Assembly (NCBI RefSeq): GCF_006539165.1
Contig: NZ_BJMM01000002.1
Coordinates: 310,001 to 374,000 of the forward strand
Source: Streptomyces cacaoi
GTDB lineage: Bacteria; Actinomycetota; Actinomycetes; Streptomycetales; Streptomycetaceae
Reading direction: 5' to 3'
Length of the DNA stretch: 64,000 nucleotides
Part shown: positions 59,656 through 64,000 of the stretch, one piece after another
How positions within the stretch are numbered: position 1 is the first letter of the stretch
Layout: each line of letters begins with the position of its first letter
Notes under the pieces: generated by a model
Seen by the model: only the letters and a program-made list of their open reading frames with translations
The model's database searches: none
What the model was told of the DNA's origin: nothing
Program-made: the position numbers and the translations under genes

Positions 59656-60624
59656 ATGCCGCGAGCGAGCGTGCAGAACCGAGCCGGAACCCCCGCCGCC
59701 GACGTGACGTTGCGTACGGCGGCGCGGGAACTGGGCCTGCGGCCCATCGAGTTGAACCTGGCGGTACAGACAGGCCGGGTGCACACCGTGCCCGGAGCAT
59801 CCGGCGGGCCACGCCGGATTCCGCGTGCGGAGTTGGAACGCCTGCGAGAGCATCCCGATGTCCCCGAGAGCCTGCTGGAGCGGGCGCGCGCGGTGGGGGC
59901 AGCCGAGGCGGCCGCGCTGCTGGGCATCTCCCCGCACCGGTTCTCCCGCCTGGCCAGACTGGGCCTGTTCAGCCCGGTCACCTTCTACGTCAACCGGTAC
60001 CGCAGCGTGGTCTGGCTCTATCTGGCCGATGAGCTCCGGGAGTTCGCCGTCGCGGGAGCCGAGGTGCTCACCGGGCGGTTGCCCCACGGCATGCGGGAGG
60101 AGCTGGCGGCGGGGGCCGATCACCGTGCCCGGTGCTGGCGGCAGCGGCGGGTGCGGGAACTGGTCGGCCAGGCCGCAGGGCCCTGGGAGCGCGCCGCGGC
60201 CCACGCGGCCGTCCTGCCCGACGCCGTCCTCGCCGAGGCCGTGCCCGACGCCTCCGAGCGGGAACGGCTGCTCGCCCACCGGCCGCGGCTCGCCGGAGCC
60301 GGGGGCATCTCGGACGCCGTGTGCGAGGCGCTGAACCGGCTGGCACCCGCGCAGGCCGAGGAGGAGATCCAGGCACACCGGGCCCTGCTCGGCGCCGAGT
60401 TGCACACCGCACGCACCGGCGAGCGCCCGAAGCCCCGGCGGCACACGACCACGGGGCCGGAGCGCGGGCGTCGGCACCGTGCCGGTCCCGTCCGCCCCCA
60501 CACACCGGGCGGCGCGGACGCAACCCCGTCGCGGGCGGCGCCGGCCGCGGAGGCCGGGGCTTCCCGGCGCCGATGGTCCCTGCGCCGCCGACGGCGCGGC
60601 AGTGAGGCACCACCGACGGCGTGA
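59656..60624 (+). CDS. Streptomycete helix-turn-helix-like protein, DUF6397-type
   Basis: A 322-aa protein. The first 100 residues look like two winged-helix/MerR-like units in series: VTLRTAARELGLRPIELNLAVQTGRVHTVPGASGGPRRIPRAELERL, then AVGAAEAAALLGISPHRFSRLARLGLFSPVTFYVNRYRSVVWLYLADEL. The middle is helical (residues about 125-255). The last 70 residues are Arg/Pro/His-rich and probably disordered. I recall this layout from streptomycete proteins filed as DUF6397, but could not check. It follows the orphan roadblock gene in the same direction with its own promoter (59588-59616). DNA binding is likely; targets are unknown. Confidence 0.75.
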   Translation: MPRASVQNRAGTPAADVTLRTAARELGLRPIELNLAVQTGRVHTVPGASGGPRRIPRAELERLREHPDVPESLLERARAVGAAEAAALLGISPHRFSRLARLGLFSPVTFYVNRYRSVVWLYLADELREFAVAGAEVLTGRLPHGMREELAAGADHRARCWRQRRVRELVGQAAGPWERAAAHAAVLPDAVLAEAVPDASERERLLAHRPRLAGAGGISDAVCEALNRLAPAQAEEEIQAHRALLGAELHTARTGERPKPRRHTTTGPERGRRHRAGPVRPHTPGGADATPSRAAPAAEAGASRRRWSLRRRRRGSEAPPTA

Positions 60625-60655
60625 GCGGACTCGTGGGTCCACCGGGCCCCCGGGC

Positions 60656-60680
60656 CCGTCCGGGCGTGCGGCCCGGACGG
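60656..60680. terminator. Hairpin terminator between convergent genes
   Basis: CCGTCCGGGC (60656-60665) and GCCCGGACGG (60671-60680) with a 5-nt loop. It lies between the end of the gene at 59656 and the end of the convergent thioesterase gene. Confidence 0.8.
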
Positions 60681-60700
60681 AGACGGCCGGTTCCGTCCGG

Positions 60701-61615
60701 TCAGCGCTGCGGACCGCTCGGGCCAGGCTGCCGCCCGGGCGGCCGTGCTCCGGCGGCCCGGAACAACCCCTCCTGCATCACCGAAACGATCAGTTGACCG
60801 CTCCGGTTGAAGATCAGGCCGCGGGCCAGCCCCCGCGCTCCCGTCGCGATCGGTGACTCCTGCTGGTACAGAAACCACTCGTCGGCACGGAAGGGCCGGT
60901 GGAACCACATGGCGTGATCCAGCGAAGCGGTGTCGAAGTTCCGCTGCCCCCACAGGGGTTCCATGGGAAGACGGACGGCGTCCAGCAACGTCATGTCGCT
61001 GGCGTACGTCAACGCACAGGTGTGCACGAGCGGATCGTCACCGAGTGAGCCGATCGCCCGCATCCACACGGCGCTGCGCGGCTCCACGTCCGCCAGCTCG
61101 GAGGCGTCCCAGCGCAGCCGCTCCACATAGCGCAGATCGAACGCCTGGCGGCGGGCCATGCGCTCGAACGGCACCGGAAGGGAGCCCAGGTGCTCCCGGA
61201 TCTCGTCGGCGAGCCGGGGGAGGGTCTCCGGCTCAGGAACGTCGGGCATCGGCAGTTGGTGCTCGAAACCCGGCTCGGGGTGATGGAAGGAGGCAGTCAA
61301 ATTGAAGATCGTCCTGCCCTGCTGCACGGCAGCCACCCGGCGCGTGGTGAAGGACCGGCCGTCCCTGACCCGCTCCACCTGGTACACGATCGGCACCCCG
61401 GGCATGCCGGGTCGCAGGAAGTACGCATGGAGGGAGTGCACCGGCCGTGCCGCGTCGACGGTGCGGCCGGCGGCCACCAGTGCCTGCCCGGCGACCTGCC
61501 CGCCGAAGACCCGCTGGAGGGACTCCTGGGGGCTGCGGCCACGGAAGATGTTGAGGTCGATCTCCTCCAGGTTCAGCAGGTCGACGAGGCGTTCAGCAGG
61601 GCTGGGCCCGGTCAT
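60701..61615 (-). CDS. tesB: Acyl-CoA thioesterase II (TesB-like)
   Basis: A 304-aa double hot-dog thioesterase that hydrolyses acyl-CoAs. Recognisable TesB motifs: RVFGGQVAGQALVAAGRTVDAARPVHSLHAYFLRPGMPGVPIVYQVERVRDGRSFTTRRVAAVQQGRTIFNLTASFH in the first hot dog, and in the second ALTYASDMTLLDAVRLP, with the catalytic Asp, TASLDHAMWFHRPFRADEWFLYQQESPIATGARGLARGLIFNRSGQLIVSVMQEGLFR. ATG at 61615 has GGAGAGGGAG upstream. Length is slightly over the 285-aa E. coli TesB because of a Pro/Gly-rich tail. It is downstream of the helicase gene in the same direction, 52 bases apart. Confidence 0.95.
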   Translation of the reverse strand: MTGPSPAERLVDLLNLEEIDLNIFRGRSPQESLQRVFGGQVAGQALVAAGRTVDAARPVHSLHAYFLRPGMPGVPIVYQVERVRDGRSFTTRRVAAVQQGRTIFNLTASFHHPEPGFEHQLPMPDVPEPETLPRLADEIREHLGSLPVPFERMARRQAFDLRYVERLRWDASELADVEPRSAVWMRAIGSLGDDPLVHTCALTYASDMTLLDAVRLPMEPLWGQRNFDTASLDHAMWFHRPFRADEWFLYQQESPIATGARGLARGLIFNRSGQLIVSVMQEGLFRAAGARPPGRQPGPSGPQR

Positions 61616-61667
61616 CGCACTCCCTCTCCTCCACCCGGCAACGGGGTCGTTCCGTCCGGTACGGCGG

Positions 61668-64000
61668 TCACATCGGGCCGACGTCGGTCACCTTGACCAC
61701 GGCACGCCCCTCCTCGTCCGAGGCCACGAGGTCGATCTCGGCCGAGATGCCCCAGTCGTGGTCCCCGCGCGGGTCGGCGAACGTCTGCCGGACGCGCCAC
61801 AGCCGGTCCTCGGGCACCTCCTCGATCCGCAGCAGCCGCGGCCCGCGGGCGTCAGGGCCGGTGCCCAGCTCGTCGTACTCGTCCCAGTAGGCGTCCAGCG
61901 CCTCGCCCCAGGCGTCCGCGTCCCAGCCTGCCTCGCCGTCGAGTTCGCCCAGTTCCTCGACCTTGTCCAGCGCCGCGAGTTCCACCCGGCGGAACATGGC
62001 GTTGCGGACGAGGACGCGGAAGGCACGCGGGTTGGCCGTTACGGGCTTGACCTGGTCGGCCCGGTCCTGGGCCTCCTCCGCCGACTCGTCCTCCGGATTG
62101 GCGAGCTGCTCCCACTCGTCCAGAAGGCTGGAGTCCACCTGGCGGACCATCTCGCCGAGCCACTCGACGATGTCCTGGAAGTCCTCCGACTTCAGGTCGT
62201 CGGGCACGGTGTGCTCCAGCGCCTTGTACGCGCTCGCCAGGTAGCGCAGCACGATGCCTTCCGTGCGCGCGAGTTCGTAGAAGGAGACGAACTCGCTGAA
62301 GGTCATCGCCCGCTCGTACATGTCGCGGATCACGGACTTGGGGGAGAGGGGATGATCACCCACCCACGGGTGGGACGTGCGGTAGAGCCCGTAGGCGTGG
62401 AAGAGCAGCTCCTCCAGCGGCTGGGGGTAGCTGATGTCCATCAGCCGCTCCATGCGCTCCTCGTACTCGATGCCCTCCGCCTTCATCTCGGCGACGGCCT
62501 CGCCCTTGGCCTTGTTGGTCTGCGCGGCGAGGATCTGACGCGGATCGTCCAGCGTCGACTCGACGACGGAGACCATGTCCAGAGCGTAGGAGGGCGACTC
62601 GGGGTCGAGGAGTTCGAAGGCGGCGAGCGCGAACGTCGACAGCGGCTGGTTGAGCGCGAAGTCCTGCTGGAGATCGACCGTCAGCCGGATCCTGCGCCCC
62701 TCCGCGTCCGGCTCGTCGAGCTGCTCGACGATGCCGCCGTCCAGCAGGGAGCGGTAGATCGCGATCGCCCGCCGGATATGCCGCAACTGGGCGCGGCGGT
62801 CCTCGTGGTTGTCCTCCAGCAGCCGGCGCATCTGCGTGAAAGCGTCCCCGGGACGCGCGATCACCGACAGCAGCATCGCGTGCGTCACCCGGAACCGCGA
62901 GGTGAGCGGCTCCGGTTCGGACGCGATGAGCTTCTCGAAGGTCTGCTGGCTCCAGCTGACGAAGCCCTCCGGAGCCTTCTTGCGCTGGACCTTGCGGCGC
63001 TTCTTGGGGTCGTCCCCGGCCTTCGCCAGCGCCTTCTCGTTCTCCACCACGTGCTCGGGCGCCTGCGCCACGACGAAGCCGGAGGTGTCGAAGCCGGCCC
63101 GCCCGGCGCGCCCCGCGATCTGGTGGAACTCGCGCGCCCGCAGCGTGCGTACGCGCGTGCCGTCGTACTTGGTGAGCGCCGTGAACAGCACCGTACGGAT
63201 CGGCACGTTGACGCCCACGCCCAGGGTGTCCGTACCGCAGATCACCTTGAGCAGCCCGGCCTGGGCCAGCCGCTCCACCAGGCGCCGGTACTTCGGCAGC
63301 ATGCCCGCGTGGTGCACGCCGATCCCGTGCCGCACGTAGCGCGAGAGGTTCCGGCCGAACCGCGTCGTGAACCGGAAGTTACCGATGACCTTGGCGATCT
63401 CGTCCTTCTCCGCCCGGGTCGACATGTTGATGCTCATGAGTGCCTGCGCCCGCTCCACGGCCTGCGCCTGGGTGAAGTGCACGATGTAGACGGGCGCCTG
63501 CCGGGTCTCCAGCAGTTCGGTGAGCGTCTCGGTGAGCGTCGTGGTGCGGTACTCGTACGACAGCGGCACCGGGCGGGTGGCCGAGCGCACCACCGACGTC
63601 GGCCGGCCGGTGCGCCGGTTGAGATCCTTCTCGAAACGCGAGACATCGCCCAGCGTCGCGGACATCAGCACGAACTGCGCCTGCGGCAGCTCCAGCAGCG
63701 GAATCTGCCAGGCCCAGCCACGGTCCGGCTCCGCGTAGAAATGGAACTCGTCCATGACCACCTGGCCGATGTCCGCGTCCGCGCCGTCCCGCAACGCGAT
63801 GGACGCCAGGACCTCGGCGGTGCAGCAGATCACCGGGGCGTCCGCGTTGACCGAGGCGTCGCCGGTGAGCATCCCGACGTTGTCGGTACCGAACAGCTTG
63901 CACAGGTCGAAGAACTTCTCCGAGACCAGGGCCTTGATCGGCGCGGTGTAGAAGGTGACCTTGTCCTGCGCCAGCGCCGCGAAGTGGGCCCCCGCAGCGA
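61668..64000 (-). CDS. Ski2-like DEAD/DEAH helicase with DUF3516, N-terminal part outside the window
   Basis: Partial gene; the reading frame is open to the window edge, so the start and helicase motif I are missing. Visible parts: motif Ia YTAPIKALVSEKFFDLC near 63,920, motif II DEFH near 63,750, motif III VLMSATLGD, motif IV-type VYIVHFTQAQAVERAQALM, and motif VI HQIAGRAGRAGFD. This Ski2/HelY-like helicase core is followed by a C-terminal domain of about 450 residues of DUF3516 type (FVSWSQQTFEKLIASEPEPLTSRFRVTHAMLLSVIARPGDAF onwards, ending with ADPRGDHDWGISAEIDLVASDEEGRAVVKVTDVGPM). Related actinobacterial proteins are probably RNA helicases; the role is not settled. Confidence 0.93.
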   Translation of the reverse strand, partial: AAGAHFAALAQDKVTFYTAPIKALVSEKFFDLCKLFGTDNVGMLTGDASVNADAPVICCTAEVLASIALRDGADADIGQVVMDEFHFYAEPDRGWAWQIPLLELPQAQFVLMSATLGDVSRFEKDLNRRTGRPTSVVRSATRPVPLSYEYRTTTLTETLTELLETRQAPVYIVHFTQAQAVERAQALMSINMSTRAEKDEIAKVIGNFRFTTRFGRNLSRYVRHGIGVHHAGMLPKYRRLVERLAQAGLLKVICGTDTLGVGVNVPIRTVLFTALTKYDGTRVRTLRAREFHQIAGRAGRAGFDTSGFVVAQAPEHVVENEKALAKAGDDPKKRRKVQRKKAPEGFVSWSQQTFEKLIASEPEPLTSRFRVTHAMLLSVIARPGDAFTQMRRLLEDNHEDRRAQLRHIRRAIAIYRSLLDGGIVEQLDEPDAEGRRIRLTVDLQQDFALNQPLSTFALAAFELLDPESPSYALDMVSVVESTLDDPRQILAAQTNKAKGEAVAEMKAEGIEYEERMERLMDISYPQPLEELLFHAYGLYRTSHPWVGDHPLSPKSVIRDMYERAMTFSEFVSFYELARTEGIVLRYLASAYKALEHTVPDDLKSEDFQDIVEWLGEMVRQVDSSLLDEWEQLANPEDESAEEAQDRADQVKPVTANPRAFRVLVRNAMFRRVELAALDKVEELGELDGEAGWDADAWGEALDAYWDEYDELGTGPDARGPRLLRIEEVPEDRLWRVRQTFADPRGDHDWGISAEIDLVASDEEGRAVVKVTDVGPM

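Overview
The window is chromosomal DNA of a high-GC actinobacterium, almost certainly Streptomyces or a close relative. The grounds are third-position G/C codon use throughout, frequent GTG starts, a conservon-type CvnA/CvnB pair, a whiJ-like trio (RsbW-type ATPase, XRE/DUF5753 regulator, DUF397), a SpoIIE-type phosphatase, and a single bldA-type TTA codon in the whole window. I see no insertion sequence, prophage, CRISPR array, integrase or large biosynthetic cluster. It reads as chromosomal-arm or accessory-rich sequence with many small independent units.

Layout. 1-6.1 kb: the end of a sensor kinase (CvnA-like), a roadblock protein (CvnB-like) and a complete branched-chain amino-acid-type ABC importer with a fused LivHM permease. 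6.2-15.8 kb: scattered metabolic genes: two FAD monooxygenases (the second divergent from a TetR gene, with two matching operators between them), a DUF2165 membrane protein, an HIBCH-type enoyl-CoA hydratase family hydrolase, a TTA-containing siderophore-binder-like protein without signal peptide, a DUF664 protein, a SAM methyltransferase and ThiI. 15.8-22.2 kb: a SpoIIE/PP2C phosphatase, then a DeoR-controlled sugar/polyol operon (lipoprotein binder, two permeases, Zn-dependent polyol dehydrogenase, no ATPase gene). 22.9-27.4 kb: a secreted LysM-transglycosylase and two identical tRNA-Pro(GGG) genes that bracket a cold-shock-domain protein, an XRE/MmyB regulator and a DHA2 efflux pump. 27.7-38 kb: NDH-2-like oxidoreductase, small membrane protein plus GT2 glycosyltransferase, lipase-maturation-factor protein, UvrA2-like ATPase followed by an FAD monooxygenase, orphan NarL response regulator and an LLM flavin oxidoreductase.

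38-47 kb: MatB malonyl-CoA synthetase, a secreted GH95-like/GH29 fucosidase pair, a Tat-exported amidase and xylulokinase. 46.9-51.7 kb: an ECF sigma factor with a C-terminal SnoaL-like domain, the whiJ-like trio, a Pro-rich membrane protein and a secreted SGNH lipase. 51.7-56.4 kb: translationally coupled SNF2 helicase and SWIM zinc-finger genes with a divergent 60-aa membrane protein. 56.4-64 kb: a hypothetical protein, an MpaB/DUF2236 oxygenase, a methyltransferase, an orphan roadblock protein, a helix-turn-helix-like protein whose promoter abuts a consensus DnaA box, a TesB thioesterase and most of a Ski2-like helicase running off the end.

The units most worth a second look are the duplicated tRNA segment, the roadblock/Liv arrangement, the TTA gene with its four 18-nt leader repeats, the TetR operator pair, the whiJ-like intergenic inverted repeat, the SNF2-SWIM couple and the DnaA-box promoter.
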